Part shown: positions 1 through 9,472 of the stretch, piece by piece | How the letters are laid out: each line of letters starts with the position of its first letter | How positions within the stretch are numbered: the first letter of the stretch is position 1 | NCBI GenBank assembly: GCA_001970955.1 | Contig: MPUH01000196.1 | Coordinates: 1 to 64,000 of the forward strand | Source of the DNA: Stentor coeruleus | Taxonomy: Eukaryota > Ciliophora > Heterotrichea > Heterotrichida > Stentoridae | DNA length: 64,000 nt | Reading direction: 5' to 3' | Position numbers and translations under genes: made by a program | The notes under the pieces: generated by a model | What the model was told of the DNA's origin: nothing | Seen by the model: the letters and a program-made list of their open reading frames with translations, nothing else | Database searches by the model: none

Positions 1-2
1 GC

Positions 3-773
3 TTTGGGGATAGTAAAAGTCAATATCCTATCCAAAAATTAAACGGACCATCAATAAAAACTAATAAAATCCAAAAAAGTGGAACAAGAAGTCTAACTCT
101 AATAAATTCGAATATTAACAGTGGCTGTACATCATTTCGAAGTATTATTGAAGAAATAGAGGCTTGTGATCATTCCTTTAGTATATCTCCACATAAATTT
201 GAAAGTCCAAAGGTAAAAAATTCTAAATCTACCATCTTAAACAACCAGAAAAATTTGCAAGACAGGAATAAAAGCAATAAAACTAAACTTGTAGGTGAAG
301 AATCTTTAGAAAATCAAATAACCCCAAGACGTAAAAGTAATACCGATTATAAGCCTGATAATTCAAGATATAAAGAAAGAAGGTCTCCTGATGTTTTATC
401 TGTTAAAGAAAATTTCGAATTTGATTGCAGTAAAGAAATTCAATATTACGTAAAAAATCATAGTAAAGACCGAAGTTCTTTATCTATACCAAAAACAAGT
501 AATCGACTAAGTGTTGCATCAAATATTTCAGTGAACTCTAATATTCATCAAAATATAACTAATGAAATAATATGCGATTTAACTAGTAGTGTGAAAAAAC
601 TATCTCAAAGGTTAATAAAAAGTGAAGAAGTAGCTTATGAAACTTTAGTTGAACATGTACGTTTACTAAATTCTATTAAGGGACTTGAAAATAAAATTGA
701 AGAGCAAAAAAGAAACAGAATAGAAAAAAGTGGGATTAAAAGTGGCTGTTCAAGTCAATGCTTATTATTTTAA
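3..773 (+). CDS. Coiled-coil protein with C-terminal CaaX box (5' partial)
   Basis: The frame is open from the left edge of the window to TAA at 771-773, so the start lies outside; 256 residues are visible. The first part is polar and low-complexity (Ser, Asn, Lys). The last ~70 residues form a likely coiled coil. The protein ends in GCSSQCLLF, whose last four residues (CLLF) fit a CaaX prenylation box, with another Cys four residues upstream that could be palmitoylated. From CaaX rules this predicts a prenylated, membrane-tethered coiled-coil protein; that is inference. I do not recognise the family. The reading frame itself is convincing because it stays open for 257 codons in very AT-rich DNA. 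Confidence 0.75.
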   Translation, partial: FGDSKSQYPIQKLNGPSIKTNKIQKSGTRSLTLINSNINSGCTSFRSIIEEIEACDHSFSISPHKFESPKVKNSKSTILNNQKNLQDRNKSNKTKLVGEESLENQITPRRKSNTDYKPDNSRYKERRSPDVLSVKENFEFDCSKEIQYYVKNHSKDRSSLSIPKTSNRLSVASNISVNSNIHQNITNEIICDLTSSVKKLSQRLIKSEEVAYETLVEHVRLLNSIKGLENKIEEQKRNRIEKSGIKSGCSSQCLLF

Positions 774-2409
774 AGTCAATAATTTAGATCATTGCATGAT
801 TATTTTATAATGTAATATATCATAGAATATTAATACTTATAATAAAAATCATGCGGAATTGTAATAAAGATTTCAATTTTTTGTGAAATACTGTAAGTAA
901 TAATTTAATTTAGTAATTAAGCAATTCTAGATAATGTATGCTGAATTAAATAGAGTTCGTTTAAAACTAATTAAATGTTTTGTTATATATAGAATAGTTA
1001 AAAATAATAAAATATTTGGTTATAAAAAGAAACTTGTAAATAAAAAGAATTCTTTGTCTAATTTATTTTGCGATGATTTTTTTAGCTTTTAAATTTGACT
1101 AGAAATATTTAAGTATCATTTGATTTTTTACTTATAACTGTGAAAAACTAAAATTATTTATTGAATCTTAAAAGCACTACTAACACAAGACGTTTATTTT
1201 GCAAATAAATTTTAAATGATCTATTTCAAACTCATATTAAATAGACATTCTTGTAAGAATTTTTGGCTTGATTGAAGAAAAAGCTAGGAAATCAGGGTTT
1301 GGTGGGTGGTTTTTTAAAAAAGGGAATGTGGCTGCCTACTTTTGCTGATTGGGGTTAGGTTCTTTTTTGTCAATTGTTTCTTATAAGAGTGTAAACAAGG
1401 AGAGATTGCTGGAAAGCCCATATGAAAAGCGATGTCTGAAGTGGAAGTCTTTATTTCCATATATTTTTTTCCACAAGAGATTATTAAGTATTTTATGATG
1501 CTGATTTATGTGAAAAGAATTGTTTTAGAGATGTTATGAGTTTGAATAAGATTATTTGGAATTGTGGGGTTTTTTAGCTTTGCTAGAATAAATTATGATG
1601 TGTGATATTGATGCTATTTGTATTTTAGTATTACTTTTTTATATTAGAAATATATACTTTTTTTATGATTTTTATTAATGAATGAGATGACAAAAAGAAT
1701 ACTTGAGTACAGGAAAGTAAAGGATAATTTAATTGATATTTTAGAGAAAAATAAAAGCCTAGTAACGCTGAAGAAACTTTGATTGAATTTAAATTACTTT
1801 AAAAAATTTATTGTTAATTTATTAGAAGATAATGGCTAAAGGTATTTTAGATTTAAGACACTTTGTTAGGAAGATTAGGAAAATTATTTTGATTTCAAAA
1901 ACAAGAAAACTTTTAATACGCTTTAGATTATAGAAAATAAAATTTTTAGTTTTTATTAACTTTAAAATAACTAGCACAACTTATTTTGCTTAAAGATAAT
2001 ATTTTATTTGCCTTTTCTTAGAAAAAGTATAAAGTCAAATCTATTTTATTTTCAAATACAAAATTTAGAGCTTGGAAGGTTTATTTGTGCTAAGACCTTG
2101 TGGAATACTCTTAAAGATTTATTTTTACTAAGTATAAAAATATATTTTATGTTTAAATAAAATATACCACAATCTTATAATTTTTTTCATCACAATAGAT
2201 ATTGATAATTTCAGAATAAACTCTTATTTAAATATTTACAGTGTGAATTACTTCATAAGTCTAATCAGATTTGTATTTGAAATCTGAATTTTATACTTGT
2301 ATTATCCATATAGCTATAAATAACTAAAAGCTAAATTGTATTTTAAAGTTTTTGAATCTTAATTTGCAAAATTTCAAATCTCTTTGTAAACTTGATTAAA
2401 TTAAAAAGT

Positions 2410-2700
2410 GATTACGGTCCCGAGGAGGGGATCCAATTACCTTTTAAGTTGGGCTGGCAACTACTGAAAGGTTCATACTTCAAGCCATCGCTATAATCAA
2501 ACATTTTTCTGCTGCTGAAGAGAAAAATGGCTGCTGTTTCCATTAGCTCTATTTTGCAGTCATCAACAAGTTGGAGGGTGTAACTCTCTTATTCCCAATA
2601 GCTCCCAGGACTAAAAAAAAATGATAAAAACCCTTGCTGGATATTTAAAGCAAACTTTTCAACCCCTTTGCCACATCCTCTCAGGAGGGTGGGATAAATG
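2410..2700. ncRNA. Candidate structured non-coding RNA, family unknown
   Basis: A ~290-nt island of clearly higher GC inside very AT-rich DNA, with nested inverted repeats. ACCTTT 2439-2444 pairs AAAGGT 2467-2472 and encloses AGTTG 2447-2451 with CAACT 2458-2462. CATTTTTCT 2502-2510 pairs perfectly with AGAAAAATG 2521-2529. CCAC and TCCT (2671-2679) pair AGGA and GTGG (2683-2692). TCCC/GGGA can pair near 2418-2431. No coding frame crosses it. I compared it from memory with SRP RNA, RNase P/MRP RNA, U1-U6, U3, 5S and telomerase RNA and found no diagnostic motif. Strand is undecided. Confidence 0.45.
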
Positions 2701-2729
2701 TTCGTTAATCGTATTAAGTATTTTGAAAA

Positions 2730-2848
2730 CTTAATTTGAAAAACTATATTCAACGTGTTAACTTAACTAACATTAAGAATTTTAAAAAATTAATTTGAAA
2801 AACTATATTCAACGTGTTAACTTAATTAACATTAAGAATATTATAATT
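2730..2848. repeat. Two tandem copies of a ~59-bp unit
   Basis: The segment containing TTTGAAAAACTATATTCAAC followed by GTGTTAACTTAA and TAACATTAAGAAT occurs twice in direct orientation with a period of 59 bp. Only a few substitutions separate the copies. It lies immediately 3' of the structured island. Confidence 0.8.
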
Positions 2849-3501
2849 GTATTTTAAATAAGTATTTATATTAGAAATTAAAGACTTCTGACTTATGGCA
2901 AATGTACTTGTCAAAAAATCCTATTTAATTGTAGACATCGGGTTAGGTCGGTATACAAAATATGGTAACCAAGGACAGAATTTCAAAATGAGAATACAAT
3001 TTTTATCCTATGGTAATTGATTCAGGCCTTTTCAATAGCCATAGAGATACTTTAGTCAACCCCTATAGATTAAATATTACTTAAATATGAATATAATGTT
3101 AATTACAATAAAGTAAAATATTAAATCTAAAAATAATTGAATTTTTTACAAAGTCTTTACTAAATTATTGTTAAAAAATCTACTATAGATAATAATCACT
3201 ATAAGTTTTACTCCACCAAGAGCTTATGGCCAAAATACTCGAATTAAATAAATAAAGTATGTAGAATCACAAATTTATTTAACTGACGACTATATTAACG
3301 TATTTTTTAACAAATTAAATTAACTCAATGAAGTAATACAAGCTTTTAGTGTAGGATTTTTAAAGATCATAACCCAAAAAATCTTAATTATTAGATATGT
3401 AATCCCATAATAAAATATGGTAAGTTTTTTAAGTATTTATATGGATTTAGTATATTATGGTAAGGCTCTTGCTAAGGAGATACTTCAAAAAATGAATGCT
3501 T

Positions 3502-3579
3502 AAATATCGCTTTCGGGCAAAAATATCGCCTTCTGGCTAAATATCGCCCTCAACCAGGGTTCAAAATAGCTTCCCCTGG
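3502..3579. repeat. Three AAATATCGC repeats followed by a hairpin
   Basis: AAATATCGC occurs at 3502, 3521 and 3539 (spacing 19 and 18), each followed by a pyrimidine-rich or GC-rich stretch. Directly downstream CCAGGG (3554-3559) can pair with CCCTGG (3574-3579) around a 14-nt loop. This is a GC-rich island in AT-rich non-coding DNA and may be a binding-site array or part of a small RNA. Confidence 0.55.
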
Positions 3580-4004
3580 CGCTGTAGCCTTTTTGCTTGA
3601 GATATATTAAGGTTGCTATGATAAAATCGAATAGTTCTCTTGTGCTAATCTTGTCAATTTTTGCACTATTTTAAAAGCTTTGAGATCTACATAAAATAAC
3701 TATTTTTTTTTGTATATGAATAGTCAGCAGAAACCTCAATTAAAAGCATTTTATAGGAATATAGACACAATATTTAGTTGTCAATAAGAGTTTCAAATAC
3801 TCAAAGCTGGGTTTTATTATTTTAGAGAGTATAAAAAACTAGTTTTAATCGTAAATTTATCTATCGTGAAGATTCTGAAGCGCTACATCAAAATTCAAGT
3901 TTTCTAATAATCATTTTAAAAAAGATTAGAAAGAAAGGTAAATCATGATTAAGTCTAAGCTTCTTTTTATAAAACTAAAATATCGAAGATCTTAGAAAAC
4001 TAAA

Positions 4005-4105
4005 ATCTTAAAGTACTCCAAATAATATATTCATTATGATTTAATTAAGGTTTANATCTTAAAGTACTCCAAATAATATATTCATTATGATTTAATTAAG
4101 GTTTA
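4005..4105. other. Assembly join: 50-bp overlap duplicated around one N
   Basis: Bases 4005-4054 and 4056-4105 are identical and are separated by a single N at 4055. This is the signature of two contigs whose overlap was not merged. It should not be counted as a biological repeat. Confidence 0.9.
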
Positions 4106-4506
4106 AATTTTAGATAAGTCTAATTATTTTAACTTTTTTGAATTTTTTTTTAGATATTCACATATTAGCCTAGTTATAGATTTAATATTTAATAGTTTGT
4201 TTTCACCGAATCATGTCCTAAGCTATTTGATTACTTAAAAAACTAGTCTTATTAAATTTTTAATGCCTATCTCCAGCTATTTTTTTCTTTGATTAGCTAT
4301 AAACTGTAGCGGTCTTCTGTGCGAAAAAATAAACTTTTACCCAAGAAATGAAACTATACGACGCCAAATCTGGTATGATGCGCCAAACTCATAGTTGATG
4401 ATGCCGATAGGAAAATTTTAGCCGATGACCTAAAAGTCAAAGTCACAAAATCTTGATTTACTCTTCCCTTGTTCTCGCTATACTAGATCTCACTTAAAAC
4501 TTAAGC

Positions 4507-4581
4507 TTTTTGTCTCTCATCTAAGATTAGCAACACTTTTGCTGAGCTCATGGATATATCCTAGTGGGTGAGGGACAAAAA
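4507..4581. ncRNA. Long hairpin, possible small structured RNA
   Basis: TTTTTGTCTCTCA (4507-4519) is inverted at 4569-4581 as TGAGGGACAAAAA with one mismatch. Inside, AGCAA (4529-4533) pairs TTGCT (4539-4543), and a GAGCTC palindrome follows. The result is a ~75-nt stem with an internal hairpin in otherwise non-coding DNA. Function is unknown. Confidence 0.4.
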
Positions 4582-6060
4582 AAGTAAAATTTCTCAGAAT
4601 ATCTCTAGAAACTTAATTAGGGTTTTCATTGCTTTGGATTGTTGCCCCAAAAACATACTCAAGCTTTCTTTACACTTTTATAGCATATTCTATAATATTA
4701 TTATATTTAGTATTACATGGATATTTATTTTCGGCCTAAAACTAAAACTTTATAAAATTTTCTGTCTTAACCAAATTAAAATAATCTTCAAATTTAAGGA
4801 AAAAAATTATCGCTTAATTTATATAAAAATATTATTTTTGACCCTATCTCAAATAAGGATTCCAATAATAAAATTTCTACCTCTTGTCTAATTGTCAAAA
4901 TTATGCTATAAAACTTCAAGAAAATAAAACTTTAAATTGTTAGCTAAAATCTGTAATCTAATATCAAAATAATTTCCTCATATTTCAAAGATATACTTGC
5001 TTTTATGCCAAATTTTCCATGTGAATTCTGCTTATATAATGGAATTTTTTAGTGATACTCCAAATTTGTATCTCATTTTTATTTTTGCATTTATCATTCA
5101 ATTTCAATAATTTACTAAAGTTTTTATGTTATTGAAATATCTAAACTTATAGAAATAAAATAAAAGTATATAAAATTTGATTTTTTTTAAAAATTTCAAA
5201 ACTATTTGAGAGATAATTTAAAACTAATTTGCAATAGATTTTAAGAGTAATATAAATAGATTTAAATAATATAAGGTAAATAATATGTGATTAACTATAA
5301 AAAAATCAAATAAAAACTATCCCAAAAAAGATTGTTGTGCAAAATTTCCTAATAATACATTAAGTCTAAAAAAAATTATGCTTATTAAAATTATTTTTTG
5401 CTGAAGTAAGGCGTATCTAATTAGTTTTAGAATCAAGGAAATAATCTTTATCTATATTTAATTAAAATTTATGTACTTTTTACTGTATATATACAACCTA
5501 ACTACAATAGCCTCTAAGCTTTGAAGATGAGAAATCATAAATATATATAAAATTATCATGAAGCAAAATATAAAATATCCATAATCATTTAATCAACTAT
5601 TTTATACAAAAAACATAATCCTTAATACAATAATTTTAATACTAATTATTACTACAATCTTATAAGAACATGATTTTTCATCAAACCAAAAAAGTATATA
5701 CATTTAATTCATTTCCTAATTATTAAACATATTTTTTGATAAAAATTAACTATTATTTTTCTCATCATTCATCTTTATCTCAATAAATCAACAATTACAT
5801 CAATAATTCAAAATCCACTTAACCTCTTTTTCTTCGCTAATTTTTATAAATTAAAGTATTCTATAAACTTCACCTCAAATCATCAGCCAAATCCTTAAAA
5901 TTTTTTATCATAATAATTCTCAAGATTTCTATAATTTTTTAAGTTCCAAATCCCTCAAAGCCATTTCATTTTTTATTTTTTCTCAAATAAAATTATTGTT
6001 AATTAAGCAATTTTTATCTTTCACTATAAAATAATAAAACCTTAATAAAACCTTAGTAAA

Positions 6061-8436
6061 ATGAAAATAGTACCAGAATCTCAGGGTGAAAGCATAGATA
6101 CCAAGCATGACAAAGAGTCTGAATTGCTATTCAGCTCACAAAAAGTAAGTTTTAGAGAATATCCCCGGCAAATCTCAAATGCATCATCTCAAATTAAAAT
6201 TTTAGGACTTCAAAGTATGAAGACAAAAATACACAAAAAACTAGAATCTAAAAGTTTCACAGTTTTAATGACCTTACTAACAATATATGCATTGTTTGGT
6301 GATGATATTACTAGCTTTACAAGTCAGTCTAGTGATACTGTGTTTTTTTCTTTAGCTGTGGTTTCGTTCTTCTTTTTTTTCTTAGAAGTTTTTTTGATGA
6401 CATATGCAAAGAGAGGATATAGGTTTAGCTTTTATTTTTGGCTTGATATAATTGCGACAGTATCTTTAATTCCAGATATAGGCTGGCTATGGGAAATAAT
6501 AATCGGTATTAATACTAGTGGAAGCGGCCTTCAAACAAAAAAACTGCAAAATGCAATTAAAGCATCAAGAATAGGTACAAGAACTTCAAGAGTTATTAGG
6601 TTTATAAGGCTTTTTAGGCTTGTTCAGATAGTCAAACTATACAAAAATGCTCAAGTACTTAAAGGTGAGGAGGATTTTGAAGAAGATGATCCTGATTATG
6701 AGGCTGACAACAATGGTCAAGAAACTTATTTAGGGGAAAAACTTTCTGATCTTATAACGAAAAAGGTTATTTCAATAGTTCTCATAATGCTTATGATATT
6801 ACCTTTATTTGATTTAGATTTTTATGTTTCTGAGTACTCTTGGAATTATGATTTAAGTCTCATAAACTCTATGCTGAATAAAAAAGATTTTGATGTTGTC
6901 AAGTCAACTTTTATCGAATCTCAGACTTCAACTCAATTTCCCTTGATTCACTTTTATTATGAAGATAACAATGGACAGCATGCTTGGGATTCAAACACTG
7001 ATTATAGCACGTTAAGATACGAAGAAATTTACTATACATACTTAAATAATACAATAGCCATTTTTGACTTACGGAAATCAAGCAAAATGATTGGAATACT
7101 AGACATAGCAAGGACAATTTTTGTTATTTTAGTCCTCGGTATCGGGACTTTAACTTTTTCAAGAGACTGCGATAAAAAAATCGTAAACCCCATCAAAAAC
7201 ATGATGGAGAACATCAAATCAATGGCTCAAAACCTGAATTTCGAGCATTCAAAACAACATACTAAACTACAGCATAGACTAAGCTTAAAGGACAAATGTT
7301 GTTATCTAAACTCCCATGATCATATTGAAGAAATATTAGCAATAGAACATACAATTATTCAAATCGGCATACTTTTAGTTCTTGTTTTTGGGGAAGCTGG
7401 GGCTAGGATTATACGTAATTCTATGAATCTTGAAGGCCAGTTGATTTTATGTGAAGAAGGAATAAAAGTTTACGCTATTTTCTGTTTTTGTGATATAAGG
7501 AATTTTACAGATGTTACAGAAGAACTACAAGAAGATATAATGCTTTTTGTTAATGAAATCGCATATATAATCCATAAATACGCGTATATATATCAAGGAG
7601 CTGCTAACAAAAACATAGGCGATGCTTTTCTTTTAGTTTGGAAAGTAGCTGAAAATACAGATGAATGTTTAGCAATTGATTTACAGTTATCTTCAGACTT
7701 AGCTCTTTTATCTGTTGCTAAAATTATATCAGGGATTAAAAAAGACCCATCATTACAAAAATATCGGCAAAATCCAAAGCTCAAAAATAGACTTAAGGAA
7801 TTCGATATAAAAGTTGGCTTTGGTTTACATATGGGTTGGGCAATAGAAGGAGCAGTTGGTAGTGAGTATAAAATAGATCCAACTTATTTATCCCCACATG
7901 TTAACATCGCAGTTTTTATGGAAAGTTTGACTAAATATTATGGAGTTCAAATACTCATAACACAAAACATAAATGAATTTTTATCAAAACCACTTAGGGA
8001 TAGATGTAGAATTATAGACTGTGTTGCTCAATATGAATTAGAACAAGGATTAAATATTTTTTGTTTTGATATCAATCCTAAGAAAATTACTCATGGACTT
8101 GCTAAAGATAATAACAGAGAATATATCAATTGCAAAAAACGGAAAGTTCGTAGATTAGCTCGTGGTGATGCTAATATTCCTTATTATCTTATGAATTCTT
8201 CTAAATCTTTGAGAATAATGACTGAAGAATATACTGAAGATTTTTATAAAGCTTTTTCTAAAGCTGTGCAATTTTACTTTGATGGTTTATGGCAGAATTC
8301 TAAACAAGCTTTTAGTGATGTGAGGAAATTTAACCCATATGATGGACCAACTTTAGCATTGATGATGCATATGAAAACTTACAATTTTATATGTCCTGGT
8401 TCGTGGAATGGTGTAAGGGTTATTAAAAATTTTTGA
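6061..8436 (+). CDS. Voltage-sensor membrane protein with class III nucleotide cyclase domain
   Basis: 791 residues, ATG at 6061, TGA stop. Residues ~64-200 read as four membrane segments S1-S4. The S4 segment has Arg at 174, 177, 180, 183 and 186, the every-third-residue pattern of voltage sensors. Further membrane segments lie near 235-255, 345-368 and 437-456, with a probable extracellular stretch between the first two. The C-terminal third is a class III cyclase: metal Asp478 in FCDIRNFT and Asp521 in NIGDAF, then SEYKIDPTYLSPHVN, a form familiar from protist adenylyl cyclases. The family's catalytic Arg (four residues after the conserved Asn615) is Phe619. No K+-pore GYG motif is visible. 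Ciliate and apicomplexan adenylyl cyclases with K+-channel-like halves are known, so cAMP synthesis tied to membrane voltage is the best guess; the missing Arg makes activity uncertain. Confidence 0.85.
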   Translation: MKIVPESQGESIDTKHDKESELLFSSQKVSFREYPRQISNASSQIKILGLQSMKTKIHKKLESKSFTVLMTLLTIYALFGDDITSFTSQSSDTVFFSLAVVSFFFFFLEVFLMTYAKRGYRFSFYFWLDIIATVSLIPDIGWLWEIIIGINTSGSGLQTKKLQNAIKASRIGTRTSRVIRFIRLFRLVQIVKLYKNAQVLKGEEDFEEDDPDYEADNNGQETYLGEKLSDLITKKVISIVLIMLMILPLFDLDFYVSEYSWNYDLSLINSMLNKKDFDVVKSTFIESQTSTQFPLIHFYYEDNNGQHAWDSNTDYSTLRYEEIYYTYLNNTIAIFDLRKSSKMIGILDIARTIFVILVLGIGTLTFSRDCDKKIVNPIKNMMENIKSMAQNLNFEHSKQHTKLQHRLSLKDKCCYLNSHDHIEEILAIEHTIIQIGILLVLVFGEAGARIIRNSMNLEGQLILCEEGIKVYAIFCFCDIRNFTDVTEELQEDIMLFVNEIAYIIHKYAYIYQGAANKNIGDAFLLVWKVAENTDECLAIDLQLSSDLALLSVAKIISGIKKDPSLQKYRQNPKLKNRLKEFDIKVGFGLHMGWAIEGAVGSEYKIDPTYLSPHVNIAVFMESLTKYYGVQILITQNINEFLSKPLRDRCRIIDCVAQYELEQGLNIFCFDINPKKITHGLAKDNNREYINCKKRKVRRLARGDANIPYYLMNSSKSLRIMTEEYTEDFYKAFSKAVQFYFDGLWQNSKQAFSDVRKFNPYDGPTLALMMHMKTYNFICPGSWNGVRVIKNF

Positions 8437-8449
8437 TAGTAATTAGTGA

Positions 8450-9385
8450 TTATAAAGAGGAATTTGGGTTGAAAGATGGTTTTTTTAATGTTGTGACTGT
8501 CACAGGCCGTGATGAAACTTTGCTATGGGTTTTAGATTCCAAGTAACTGAGAATATCTAGTTTTTCTTGCTTTATTTTGTCCTCTTGTTCAGCAAGTTTG
8601 TTGATTTTCTCAAGGACCTTTTGCTGAGAGGCTTTAGAAAGTTTTGATAATACAGACTTTGACCTTTTTTTAGACATTTTAGACCCGAAATTTTCAGAAT
8701 GCTTAGACCGATTAGGGGATCTAAACGATTTCTCTTTGTCAAAAGGAATTTCATTGTCTTTATCAATATCTTTCATATAATCTCCAGCTAATTCATTTTC
8801 ATCTTCACTATCAATGATGTAATTATCCCCAAACCTTCTAACTCTCTCTATAGTTTTTTGCAGTTTATTTGTGTTTTGGGTCCTCTCCCAACTTTCCCTC
8901 AGCTGGTTTTGAAGGGTTTTTCTTCCTTCAGATTTCCTTTTCATTTCAGACTCCAAAGATTTCCGAGCTAATTCCAAACGCAATCTATCCAGTTCTGCAT
9001 CTTTTTCCATTTGTTCCTTTTTAAGCCTCTGTTTTTCTTCAACTTGTGCATCAAGTTGTTCTTTCATATTAGCCCTTTTTGGCTTAAACATTTCGTCAGT
9101 TAATTCTTTTTCAACTAAGACTTCTTTATCTTCGATTTGCTTGCTGCGTTTCTTTTCTTCAATCTGCTTTTGCAGCACGGAAAAGTGATGTTTGTAAATT
9201 GAGTCTTTTAAGTTTAATTGTTCACGTTCTGCTTGTTCTAAGAGTTTTTGTCTCTTTTCTTGTAAGGCGTTGGTTTCTTTTTCAGACTCAAGAGACCTTT
9301 CAAGAGAAGAAACTATACGATTATAAGCATCAATATGAGCTTGTTTAAACGATGTTTGCTTCATAGCTTCAAGTTTTTTCCACAT
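8450..9385 (-). CDS. Coiled-coil protein, Lys/Glu-rich
   Basis: 311 residues from an ATG at 9385 to TAA at 8450. Residues ~10-190 are almost continuous charged coiled coil (Lys, Glu, Gln, Arg). A Ser/Lys/Arg-rich linker follows (~215-245), then a second short helix and a Pro/Ser-rich tail. I recognise no family. It ends 13 bp from the stop of the convergent cyclase gene and starts 87 bp from the divergent AGC kinase, with which it may share a promoter. A cytoskeletal or basal-body role is plausible but unsupported. Confidence 0.75.
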   Translation of the reverse strand: MWKKLEAMKQTSFKQAHIDAYNRIVSSLERSLESEKETNALQEKRQKLLEQAEREQLNLKDSIYKHHFSVLQKQIEEKKRSKQIEDKEVLVEKELTDEMFKPKRANMKEQLDAQVEEKQRLKKEQMEKDAELDRLRLELARKSLESEMKRKSEGRKTLQNQLRESWERTQNTNKLQKTIERVRRFGDNYIIDSEDENELAGDYMKDIDKDNEIPFDKEKSFRSPNRSKHSENFGSKMSKKRSKSVLSKLSKASQQKVLEKINKLAEQEDKIKQEKLDILSYLESKTHSKVSSRPVTVTTLKKPSFNPNSSL

Positions 9386-9472
9386 TTAGTATTAAAAATT
9401 ATTTTTATTTATATAGGAGATTTTTTTAAAAGGCGAGAGCTAGCTCTCGCTATATAGAAAAAAAAATAATAT
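9386..9472. promoter_or_regulatory. 87-bp divergent promoter with an 18-bp perfect palindrome
   Basis: The spacer separates the start codons of a minus-strand coiled-coil gene and a plus-strand AGC kinase. It contains GCGAGAGCTAGCTCTCGC (9433-9450), a perfect palindrome and the only GC-rich element in an otherwise A/T spacer. A two-fold symmetric site suits a dimeric DNA-binding protein acting on both genes; that is inference. The same bases could form a hairpin in the kinase 5' leader. Confidence 0.5.

Larger units (their letters stand above)
774..6060. other. 5.3-kb region without a convincing protein gene
   Basis: No ATG-initiated frame with coding character is visible on either strand. 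The sequence is extremely AT-rich apart from short islands of higher GC near 1250-1460, 2410-2700, 2930-3060, 3500-3600 and 4300-4590. Several islands contain clear inverted repeats and are listed separately. Elsewhere in the window spacers are mostly tens to hundreds of bases, so this is an outlier. Possible contents are non-coding RNA genes, long regulatory DNA or a fully decayed locus. The last ~500 bases before 6060 are G-poor and C-rich, like other 5' flanks here. Confidence 0.6.

Noticed and set aside
1336-1362. GGGGTTAGG and similar telomere-like words (also near 2940 and 49700)
   Set aside because: Single imperfect occurrences, not tandem arrays, so neither telomere nor telomerase template.
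1678-1950. Plus-strand coding-like stretch (MNEMTKRILEYRKVKDNLID...) with several in-frame stops
   Set aside because: In DNA this AT-rich a stop is expected about every 11 codons, so a 34-codon run is not strong evidence.
2410-2700. Identification of the island as SRP, RNase P, U snRNA or telomerase RNA
   Set aside because: None of the diagnostic motifs I know for these families is visible on either strand; left as unknown.
3556-3566. GGTTCAAAATA resembling a tRNA B box
   Set aside because: No T-arm pairing, A box, anticodon arm or acceptor stem around it; the flanking bases form another hairpin.
4568-4891. 107-codon plus-strand open frame
   Set aside because: It starts with GTG, has no ATG, is low-complexity Ile/Lys/Phe, and begins inside the hairpin at 4507-4581.
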